In this document: piece by piece, positions 1-10,785 of the stretch
Numbering within the stretch: the stretch's first letter is position 1
Layout of the letters: every line of letters starts with the position of its first letter
NCBI GenBank assembly: GCA_006227085.1
Contig: SBFY01000035.1
Span: 1 to 10,785, forward strand
Direction of reading: 5' to 3'
DNA from: Gammaproteobacteria bacterium
GTDB taxonomy: Bacteria; Pseudomonadota; Gammaproteobacteria; Pseudomonadales; M0112
DNA length: 10,785 bases
Made by a program: the position numbers and the translations under genes
The notes under the pieces: generated by a model
Databases searched by the model: none
Told to the model about the DNA's origin: nothing
What the model saw: only the letters and a program-made list of their open reading frames with translations

Positions 1-95
1 TTCACCCGATCGCGATGGAAGACGGCCTGCGTTTTGCTATCCGCGAAGGTGGCCGCACGGTAGGTGCTGGCGTCGTCGCCAAGGTTATCGAGTAA
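1..95 (+). CDS. tuf: Elongation factor Tu, C-terminal end (partial)
   Basis: This is the 3' end of an EF-Tu gene; the 5' part lies outside the window. Reading from base 3 gives 30 residues beginning HPIAMEDGLRFAIREGG and ending in VVAKVIE, followed by TAA at 93-95. This matches the conserved C-terminus of domain 3 of bacterial EF-Tu (HPIAM-DGLRFAIREGGRTVGAGVV). EF-Tu is the cytoplasmic GTPase that carries aminoacyl-tRNA to the ribosomal A site. Its position before tRNA-Trp, secE and nusG corresponds to the tufB-type locus of gammaproteobacteria. Whether a second tuf copy exists elsewhere cannot be told from here. The identity is very secure despite the short fragment. Confidence 0.97.
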   Translation, partial: HPIAMEDGLRFAIREGGRTVGAGVVAKVIE

Positions 96-114
96 ATCAG
101 GCACTGCAGTTGAA

Positions 115-142
115 GCCGGGTCGCCCTTTCGGGCGGCCCGGC
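115..142 (+). terminator. GC-rich hairpin after tuf, possible partial terminator or processing structure
   Basis: Bases 115-126 pair with 131-142 in a 12-bp stem with one G-U wobble and a TTTC loop (127-130). It starts 19 bp after the tuf stop. The stem would be very stable, but the downstream bases (TGATTTGCCTC) lack a real T-run, so a strong intrinsic terminator is doubtful. It lies between tuf and tRNA-Trp, so it may be a weak terminator, an RNase landing site, or a 3' stabiliser of tuf mRNA in a tuf–trpT–secE transcript. The hairpin is seen directly; its function is inferred. Confidence 0.45.
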
Positions 143-168
143 TGATTTGCCTCTAGGAAAAGTGATAC

Positions 169-244
169 AGGCCAGTAGCTCAATTGGCAGAGCGGCGGTC
201 TCCAAAACCGCAGGTTGGGGGTTCGATTCCCTCCTGGCCTGCCA
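169..244 (+). tRNA. trpT: tRNA-Trp (anticodon CCA)
   Basis: This is a complete 76-nt tRNA with an encoded 3' CCA (242-244). The acceptor stem AGGCCAG (169-175) pairs with CTGGCCT (234-240), and G241 is the discriminator base. The anticodon stem GCGGT (195-199)/ACCGC (207-211) encloses the loop CTCCAAA, which places the CCA anticodon at 202-204 and decodes UGG. The T arm carries the standard GTTCGATTC loop sequence. A lone tRNA-Trp between tuf and secE is typical of Pseudomonas-like gammaproteobacteria, whereas E. coli has a cluster of other tRNAs upstream of tufB. Only 15 bp separate it from secE, so it is probably processed out of a longer transcript. Confidence 0.97.
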
Positions 245-259
245 GACAAGAGACAGGGT

Positions 260-631
260 ATGAGTGGTAACGCGGGTACGAGTGAAGGAAATGCAATGGA
301 TACCCTGAAATGGGTCATCGTTGCTGCGCTGGTACTGGCGGGAGTGGTAGGTAATGCCTATTACTCGGACCAGTCGCTCCTGTATCGGGTGCTGGCATTG
401 GTGGTACTGGGTGTTGTGGCCGCCGGTTTTGCGCTGCAGACGGCCAAAGGCGCCATGTTCCTGGCCTTGTTGCGTGAAGCCCGTACGGAAGTGCGCAAGG
501 TGGTATGGCCGACGCATCAGGAAACGACCCAGACAACTTTGGTGGTTGCTGTGGTGGTGTTGGTGATGGGCTTGATTTTGTGGGCGCTGGACGCGTTGCT
601 GGGTTGGTTGGCATCGCTGCTGATTGGATGA
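260..631 (+). CDS. secE: Preprotein translocase subunit SecE
   Basis: SecE is the small essential inner-membrane subunit of the SecYEG channel, where it clamps SecY. The 123-residue product has three hydrophobic segments, at about 18-35, 41-59 and 93-122. Between the second and third lies the conserved amphipathic motif REARTEVRKVVWPTHQET (72-89), the SecE signature. The length fits the long three-helix form of gammaproteobacteria (127 residues in E. coli). I chose ATG 260 because its N-terminus (MSGNAG...) aligns with E. coli MSANTE.... The ATG at 296 has a better Shine-Dalgarno (AAGGAA, 285-290, 5-nt gap) and would give MDTLKW..., which keeps all three helices, so it is a real alternative. 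An upstream ATG at 215 lies within the tRNA and is not credible. The gene lies just after tRNA-Trp and 8 bp before nusG. Confidence 0.95.
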   Translation: MSGNAGTSEGNAMDTLKWVIVAALVLAGVVGNAYYSDQSLLYRVLALVVLGVVAAGFALQTAKGAMFLALLREARTEVRKVVWPTHQETTQTTLVVAVVVLVMGLILWALDALLGWLASLLIG

Positions 632-639
632 GGTGAGCA

Positions 640-1173
640 ATGGCTAAGCGCTGGTATGTCGTACATGCGTATTCGGGCTTTGAGAAAAAAGTCCAGGCGT
701 CGCTCAAGGAACGCATTGAGCTGGCCGGCATGCAGGACAGTTTTGGTGAAATCCTTGTGCCCACTGAAGAAGTGGTTGAAATGAAATCCGGGCAGAAGCG
801 CCGGAGTGAACGCAAGTTTTTCCCGGGCTATGTGCTGGTGCAAATGGATCTGACGGATGACACTTGGCATCTGGTCAAGGAAACGCCGCGTGTCATGGGA
901 TTCATTGGCGGCAAGGCGGACAAGCCTGCGCCGATTACGGATGCCGAAGCGAACGTGATCCTGGATCGCATCAAGGATGGTACCGAGAAGCCGAGGCCGA
1001 AAACCCTGTTTGAGCCGGGTGAAATGGTTCGTGTCACGGATGGTCCGTTCAATGACTTTAACGGTGTTGTTGAAGAAGTGAATTACGAGAAGAATCGCTT
1101 GCGTGTTGCAGTGATGATTTTCGGCCGATCCACCCCGGTGGATCTCGAGTTTGGCCAAGTCGAAAAGGCTTGA
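640..1173 (+). CDS. nusG: Transcription termination/antitermination factor NusG
   Basis: NusG binds RNA polymerase through its N-terminal domain, suppresses pausing, and through its C-terminal domain contacts Rho or ribosomal protein S10, coupling transcription to termination or translation. The 177-residue product has an NGN domain starting with RWYVVHAYSGFEKKVQ (4-19) and including FFPGYVLVQM (60-69). A linker of about 100-123 leads to a KOW domain whose core is VRVTDGPFNDFNGVVEEVN (130-148). The length matches the family (181 in E. coli). The Shine-Dalgarno GAGGTGAG (630-637) overlaps the secE stop and sits just before ATG 640, so secE and nusG are probably translated in close succession. 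Confidence 0.98.
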   Translation: MAKRWYVVHAYSGFEKKVQASLKERIELAGMQDSFGEILVPTEEVVEMKSGQKRRSERKFFPGYVLVQMDLTDDTWHLVKETPRVMGFIGGKADKPAPITDAEANVILDRIKDGTEKPRPKTLFEPGEMVRVTDGPFNDFNGVVEEVNYEKNRLRVAVMIFGRSTPVDLEFGQVEKA

Positions 1174-1201
1174 CCGTAAACAGGCGGCGATAGTCGTCAT
1201 C

Positions 1202-1229
1202 GGGGAGCTGCGTGGCAGCGCTTGAACCC
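1202..1229 (+). promoter_or_regulatory. Probable L1-binding translational repressor site in the rplK leader
   Basis: In E. coli, free L1 represses its own rplK-rplA mRNA by binding a leader structure that resembles its 23S rRNA site. Here GGG (1202-1204) can pair with CCC (1227-1229). An inner stem GCTGC (1207-1211)/GCAGC (1215-1219) closes a GTG loop. The asymmetric internal loop holds GA on the 5' side and GCTTGAA (1220-1226) on the 3' side. The GGGAG... and ...CTTGAA...CCC elements resemble the 23S L1-stalk rRNA as I recall it. The element ends 2 bp before the rplK Shine-Dalgarno AAGGAG (1232-1237), a good position for blocking initiation. The structure is visible; L1 binding is inferred from family knowledge. 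Confidence 0.7.
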
Positions 1230-1243
1230 ACAAGGAGCACAAC

Positions 1244-1675
1244 ATGGCAAAGAAGATTGAGGCCTATATCAAGCTGCAGATTCCTGCAGGCAAGGCTAAC
1301 CCCAGTCCGCCGGTAGGTCCCGCATTGGGCCAGCGCGGCGTCAACATCATGGAATTCTGCAAGGCATTTAATGCCCAAACCCAAGGCGTTGAGCCGGGGT
1401 TGCCGCTGCCGGTAGTAATCACGGTATACGCGGATCGCAGTTTCACCTTTATTACCAAAACCCCGCCGGCCTCTGTGTTGTTGCGCAAGGCAGCGGGTAT
1501 CCAGAAGGGCAGTGGTCGTCCGAACACCGAAAAAGTCGGCAAGGTCAATCGTGCCCAGCTGGAAGAAATTGCAAAAACCAAAATGCCGGATTTGACGGCA
1601 GCTGACCTTGAAGCGGCAGTGCGCACCATTGCGGGCAGTGCCCGTAGTGCCGGTCTTGAAGTGGAGGGCGTGTAA
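1244..1675 (+). CDS. rplK: 50S ribosomal protein L11
   Basis: L11 binds the GTPase-associated centre of 23S rRNA, shapes the stalk base used by elongation factors, and is needed for RelA activation. The 143-residue product (142 in E. coli) has the proline-rich N-terminal domain LQIPAGKANPSPPVGPALGQ (11-30) followed by RGVNIMEFCKAFN (31-43). The C-terminal rRNA-binding domain runs from about residue 74 and includes KTPPAS (72-77), the GxG segment GRPN and AGSARSAGLEVEG near the end. The start has a strong Shine-Dalgarno, AAGGAG (1232-1237), with a 6-nt gap. The TAA stop is directly followed by the rplA ATG, so the two genes are likely co-translated, and both should be controlled by L1 through the leader element just upstream. 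Confidence 0.98.
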   Translation: MAKKIEAYIKLQIPAGKANPSPPVGPALGQRGVNIMEFCKAFNAQTQGVEPGLPLPVVITVYADRSFTFITKTPPASVLLRKAAGIQKGSGRPNTEKVGKVNRAQLEEIAKTKMPDLTAADLEAAVRTIAGSARSAGLEVEGV

Positions 1676-2371
1676 ATGGCTAATGTAAGCAAGCGTGCAC
1701 GCGCGATCCGCGAAGTGGTTGTTCCTGGCAAGCAGTACTCCATCCAGGAAGCTGTTGAAGTATTGCAAAAACTGCCGCGCGCCAAGTTCCGCGAGTCGCT
1801 GGATGTGGCAATTAATCTCGGTATTGATGCTCGCAAATCTGACCAGGTCGTGCGTGGTGCCACCACGTTGCCGCATGGTTCTGGCAGTGAAGCCCGTGTG
1901 GCAGTCTTTGCCCAGGGTGCTGCAGCAGAAGCGGCTAAAGCAGCAGGTGCTGACTTGGTCGGTATGGATGACCTCGCCGCTGAAGTCAAAGGTGGGCGCA
2001 TGGACTTCGACGTCGTGATTGCTGCTCCCGATGCCATGCGTGTGGTCGGTCAATTGGGTCAGGTGCTGGGTCCGCGTGGCCTGATGCCAAACCCGAAAAC
2101 CGGCACGGTGACCCCGGATGTGGCAACCGCCGTCAAGAATGCGAAAGCCGGTCAGGTGCGTTTCCGTGCTGACAAGAGCGGTATCGTCCATGGCGCGATT
2201 GGCAAGATTGATTTCGAGTTGCCTGCGATCAAGGGCAACCTGGAAGCGTTGCTGGCAGACCTGAAAAAGCTCAAGCCAGCTACCGCCAAAGGCGTTTATT
2301 TGAAGAAGATCACCTTGTCCTCAACGATGGGGCCGGGGCTGGTCATCGACCCTTCAAGCCTCGAGGCTTGA
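1676..2371 (+). CDS. rplA: 50S ribosomal protein L1
   Basis: L1 forms the mobile L1 stalk of the large subunit, which helps release deacylated tRNA from the E site. It is also the translational repressor of the L11-L1 mRNA. The 231-residue product (234 in E. coli) has the two-domain L1 fold. Domain I is split between the two ends, and the central domain II begins near residue 68. The hallmark LGPRGLMPNPKTGTVTPDV lies at 131-149, followed by the rRNA-contacting stretch VRFRADKSGIVHGAIGK (161-177). The ATG touches the rplK stop (TAAATG), and its Shine-Dalgarno GGAGGG (1663-1668) lies inside the end of rplK. The gene is intact and ordinary. Confidence 0.98.
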   Translation: MANVSKRARAIREVVVPGKQYSIQEAVEVLQKLPRAKFRESLDVAINLGIDARKSDQVVRGATTLPHGSGSEARVAVFAQGAAAEAAKAAGADLVGMDDLAAEVKGGRMDFDVVIAAPDAMRVVGQLGQVLGPRGLMPNPKTGTVTPDVATAVKNAKAGQVRFRADKSGIVHGAIGKIDFELPAIKGNLEALLADLKKLKPATAKGVYLKKITLSSTMGPGLVIDPSSLEA

Positions 2372-2382
2372 AGCAGCAAAGA

Positions 2383-2501
2383 CTTTGAGGTCCTCCGGGG
2401 TAACAGCCGGGGGCCATCAAAGACCGTAGGTTCCCGCGGTGCTGTACTGGCCACGGGTTTAATCTTCCGCCAGGCGGATACCTACGCAGATGGTGAGGAC
2501 C
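2383..2501 (+). promoter_or_regulatory. L10 leader: autoregulatory RNA of the rplJ-rplL operon
   Basis: In gammaproteobacteria the L10(L12)4 complex binds a structured leader upstream of rplJ and represses translation of rplJL. This 226-bp spacer carries the hallmark CCTACGCAGATGGTGA (2481-2496), close to the conserved Rfam L10_leader core. CGTAGGT (2425-2431) pairs with ACCTACG (2480-2486). GGTCCTC (2389-2395) pairs perfectly with GAGGACC (2495-2501) as a closing helix. Enclosed hairpins include CCCG/CGGG (2433-2436/2454-2457) and CCGC/GCGG (2467-2470/2474-2477). The 5' strand of the closing helix can instead fold into a local hairpin spanning 2383-2422. Element identity is strong; the exact fold is a hand model. 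Confidence 0.85.
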
Positions 2502-2534
2502 AATTGATTCACGATTGGCGATACACCATAAGGC

Positions 2535-2579
2535 GAATCCGGGTTATGCCGGGTTCTTAGTGTAACTGGGAGAAATCCC
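2535..2579 (+). other. Two hairpins between the L10 leader and the rplJ ribosome binding site
   Basis: Bases 2535-2542 pair with 2549-2556 in an 8-bp stem containing one G-U wobble and a 6-nt loop. A second small hairpin, GGGA (2568-2571)/TCCC (2576-2579), is capped by a GAAA tetraloop of the GNRA type. The second ends 5 nt before the rplJ Shine-Dalgarno AGGAGA (2585-2590). They may link L10 binding upstream to access of the start site, or simply space the two. The pairing is visible; the role is unknown. Confidence 0.45.
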
Positions 2580-2597
2580 TAACCAGGAGATGTTGCA

Positions 2598-3125
2598 ATG
2601 GCACTGGGACTCGAAGACAAGAAGGCCATCGTGGCCGACGTTAACGAGACTGCGAGCCAGGCATTGTCGCTGGTGATCGCTGATGCACGGGGCGTGACGG
2701 TTTCCCACCTGACCGCCCTGCGTAAAAAGGCCCGTGAAACGAATGTACGGGTCCAGGTAATTCGCAACACGCTGGCCAAGCGTGCTGTTGCGGGAACCGA
2801 GTTTGAGTGTGTCCAGGGTGTGCTGACAGGCCCAAGCCTGTTCGGGTTTTCGATGGAAGACCCGGGTGCGGCAGCCCGGCTGTTCAAGGACTTTGCCAAA
2901 GATGTGGAGCAGTTCCAGATCAAGGCATTGTCCGTGGGTGGCCAGCTGCTGGATGCCAAGCAAATTGATGTCCTGGCTACTTTGCCGACCCGTGAGCAGG
3001 CATTGGCTACCTTGATGGCTGTCATGAAGGCGCCGGTCGAGAAACTCGCCCGCACCATGAATGAAGTGCCGACCAAGGGTGTGCGCGTTATTGCCGCCGT
3101 CCGCGATCAGAAGCAGGCAGCTTGA
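2598..3125 (+). CDS. rplJ: 50S ribosomal protein L10
   Basis: L10 anchors the L7/L12 dimers to the stalk base on 23S rRNA, and the L10(L12)4 complex represses this operon through the leader upstream. The 175-residue product begins MALGLEDKKAIVADV and has the L10 N-terminal rRNA-binding domain with RGVTVSHLTALRKKAR (31-46) and VIRNTLAKRAV (54-64). FSMEDPGAAARLFKDFAK (84-101) is also typical. The C-terminal helix that binds L12 falls around 130-175. It is about 10 residues longer than E. coli L10 (165), the extra length lying in the region EKLARTMNEVPTKGVRVIAAV (148-168). AGGAGA (2585-2590) with a 7-nt gap supports ATG 2598. rplL follows after 51 bp. Confidence 0.97.
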   Translation: MALGLEDKKAIVADVNETASQALSLVIADARGVTVSHLTALRKKARETNVRVQVIRNTLAKRAVAGTEFECVQGVLTGPSLFGFSMEDPGAAARLFKDFAKDVEQFQIKALSVGGQLLDAKQIDVLATLPTREQALATLMAVMKAPVEKLARTMNEVPTKGVRVIAAVRDQKQAA

Positions 3126-3176
3126 AGCAACGCTGTTTTCGTCAATAGTTAGTGAATTTGATTCAGGAGAAACAAC

Positions 3177-3557
3177 ATGGCTCTGTCCAAAGATGACATC
3201 CTCAATGCAATCGCTGAAATGAGCGTCATGGATTTGGTTGACCTTATTTCTGCAATGGAAGAAAAGTTCGGCGTTTCTGCCGCCGCTGCTGTTGCTGTAG
3301 CCGCTCCGGCTGCTGCTGCCGGTGGTGCTGCCGCTGCTGAAGAGAAAGACGAGTTCACCGTCTCTCTGAAAGCTGCTGGCGACAAGAAAGTCAACGTGAT
3401 CAAGGTTGTTCGCGAACTGACTGGCTTGGGCCTGAAAGAAGCCAAGGACTTGGTCGATGGCGCTCCGTCCACTGTGAAGGAAGGCGTTGCCAAGGCTGAA
3501 GCTGAGGAAATCAAGAAGAAGCTCGAAGAGGCTGGTGCCAGCGTCGAGCTGAAGTAA
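3177..3557 (+). CDS. rplL: 50S ribosomal protein L7/L12
   Basis: L7/L12 is the multicopy stalk protein that recruits and activates translational GTPases. The 126-residue product has the N-terminal dimerisation and L10-binding domain MALSKDDILNAIAEMSVMDL onward (1-33). A flexible Ala/Gly-rich hinge follows (about 34-55, nearly all Ala, Val, Pro and Gly). The C-terminal factor-binding domain has EKDEFTVSLKAAGDKKVNVIK and ELTGLGLKEAKDLVDGAPSTVKEG. The start has a strong AGGAGA (3165-3170) with a 6-nt gap, fitting the higher protein output of L12 over L10. Codon use leans to GCT, GAA and AAG, as in very highly expressed genes. A 51-bp AT-rich spacer separates it from rplJ, and I see no convincing promoter there. 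Confidence 0.98.
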   Translation: MALSKDDILNAIAEMSVMDLVDLISAMEEKFGVSAAAAVAVAAPAAAAGGAAAAEEKDEFTVSLKAAGDKKVNVIKVVRELTGLGLKEAKDLVDGAPSTVKEGVAKAEAEEIKKKLEEAGASVELK

Positions 3558-3588
3558 TACCCCTTGGGCAACAAGCCTTTGTGGTATT
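3556..3588 (+). other. Imperfect hairpin overlapping the rplL stop
   Basis: AATACC (3556-3561) pairs with GGTATT (3583-3588), and an inner GGC/GCC stem (3567-3569/3575-3577) closes an AACAA loop. The 5' arm begins within the rplL TAA stop. There is no T-run after it, so it is not a terminator. It is more likely a processing or stability structure, or an anti-terminator partner for the hairpin downstream. The evidence is base pairing only. Confidence 0.35.
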
Positions 3589-3601
3589 GAACCAGGCAGA
3601 A

Positions 3602-3627
3602 GGCTGACGGGATACCGTCGGCCTTTT
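3602..3627 (+). terminator. Attenuator-type intrinsic terminator between rplL and rpoB
   Basis: Bases 3602-3610 pair with 3615-3623 in a 9-bp GC-rich stem with one wobble. The loop is GATA, and TTTT follows at 3624-3627; AA before the stem (3600-3601) can extend the pairing into the T-run. The T-run is short and broken by CC, which suggests partial termination. This matches the known E. coli rplL-rpoB attenuator, which lets only a fraction of polymerases continue into rpoBC. A second hairpin, CCTGC/GCAGG (3628-3632/3636-3640), follows at once; in E. coli an RNase III site also lies in this spacer. Confidence 0.75.
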
Positions 3628-3719
3628 CCTGCTTGGCAGGGGCAATAGCAAGAGCCCTGATCTTGCGACTGAATTGGAACAAGCAGTGCCGCCAATGCGG
3701 TAGTGCAGGGAATCAGACT

Positions 3720-3724
3720 GGGGA
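3720..3724 (+). promoter_or_regulatory. rpoB ribosome binding site, deciding the start
   Basis: GGGGA lies 6 nt before ATG 3731 but directly touches the in-frame ATG at 3725. Normal spacing therefore favours 3731. A weaker AGGGAA (3707-3712) lies 12 nt before 3725, which is too far for good initiation. Confidence 0.6.
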
Positions 3725-3730
3725 ATGCCA

Positions 3731-7816
<4,086 letters not shown>

Positions 7817-7836
7817 CAGGATTGAACAAACCGGTG

Positions 7837-7854
7837 CGGGGCGTACGCGCCCCG
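7837..7854 (+). other. GC-rich hairpin in the rpoB-rpoC spacer
   Basis: CGGGGCG (7837-7843) pairs perfectly with CGCCCCG (7848-7854) around a TACG loop, and two wobble pairs can extend it outward (7835-7836 with 7855-7856). No T-run follows, so it should not terminate. It ends 16 bp before the rpoC Shine-Dalgarno and may stabilise or mark the mRNA between the two genes. Confidence 0.5.
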
Positions 7855-7870
7855 TGAGCACAGACAGTGC

Positions 7871-7876
7871 GGAGGA
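7871..7876 (+). promoter_or_regulatory. rpoC ribosome binding site, pointing to a TTG start
   Basis: GGAGGA is a near-perfect Shine-Dalgarno. It directly abuts ATG 7877 (zero gap) but lies 6 nt before the in-frame TTG at 7883. Spacing and protein alignment both favour TTG. Confidence 0.7.
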
Positions 7877-7882
7877 ATGACC

Positions 7883-10785
<2,903 letters not shown>

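Noticed and set aside
215..259. Upstream ATG at 215 in frame with secE
   Set aside because: It lies inside tRNA-Trp, and the added residues have no match in SecE proteins.
1170..1194. Possible promoter before rplK: TTGACC with GATAGT
   Set aside because: The two boxes are only 13 bp apart, and no acceptable -10 box lies at 16-18 bp spacing.
1058..2191. 377-codon open frame on the minus strand across rplK-rplA
   Set aside because: It is antisense to two conserved genes, its translation shows no recognisable domain, and there is no separate ribosome binding site or promoter support.
2300..2328. Possible promoter for rplJ inside the end of rplA: TTGAAG, 17 bp, AACGAT
   Set aside because: The -10 box matches the consensus at only three positions; such matches are expected by chance.
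2504..2532. TTGATT, 17 bp, CATAAG in the rplJ leader
   Set aside because: The spacing is right and each box matches at four of six positions, but TTGATT overlaps a short CCAAT/ATTGG hairpin, and a start here would bypass the L10 regulatory site. Too weak to call.
3276..3343. Repetitive GCT/GCC-rich stretch in rplL
   Set aside because: It encodes the normal Ala-rich hinge of L7/L12, not a DNA repeat element.
3663..3703. TTGCGA and TTGGAA upstream of rpoB as -35 boxes
   Set aside because: No matching -10 box at normal spacing; the region is better explained by read-through from rplL and a small CCGC/GCGG hairpin.

Overview
The window is a continuous, single-strand (+) stretch of the bacterial tuf–trpT–secE–nusG–rplKAJL–rpoBC cluster, the translation/transcription core region also called the beta operon region. 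It begins inside the last 30 codons of an elongation factor Tu gene and ends inside rpoC, after 967 codons. The gene order, the single tRNA-Trp between tuf and secE, the 123-residue three-helix SecE and the RpoB/RpoC sequences point to a gammaproteobacterium on the Pseudomonas/Cellvibrio side of the class rather than an enteric. The genus cannot be fixed by eye.

Layout: tuf 3' end (1-95); a GC-rich hairpin without a clear U-tract (115-142); tRNA-Trp(CCA) (169-244); secE and nusG (260-1173), 8 bp apart; a 70-bp leader holding a likely L1 repressor site; rplK and rplA (1244-2371), stop and start directly adjacent; a 226-bp leader carrying the L10(L12)4 autoregulatory RNA; rplJ and rplL (2598-3557); a 173-bp spacer with an attenuator-type terminator; rpoB (3731-7816); a 66-bp spacer with a GC-rich hairpin; and rpoC from a probable TTG start (7883 to the window end). 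No gene-free stretch exceeds 300 bp. No gene was found on the minus strand.

How it works together: EF-Tu and the L11, L1, L10 and L7/L12 proteins supply elongation and the ribosomal stalks. SecE is the small essential subunit of the SecYEG translocon. NusG, beta and beta' are the elongation factor and the two large subunits of RNA polymerase. The non-coding spacers match the control points known from E. coli: L1 repression at the rplK leader, L10 repression at the rplJ leader, and partial termination between rplL and rpoB, which lowers polymerase output relative to ribosomal protein output. All genes look intact, with no frameshift, mobile element, CRISPR array or foreign insertion.

This is an ordinary, highly conserved housekeeping region. 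I found no undescribed system. The items worth a second look are RNA-level: rRNA mimicry in the rplK leader, mutually exclusive pairings in the rplJ leader, a hairpin cluster at rplL-rpoB, and tandem in-frame starts at both rpoB and rpoC.
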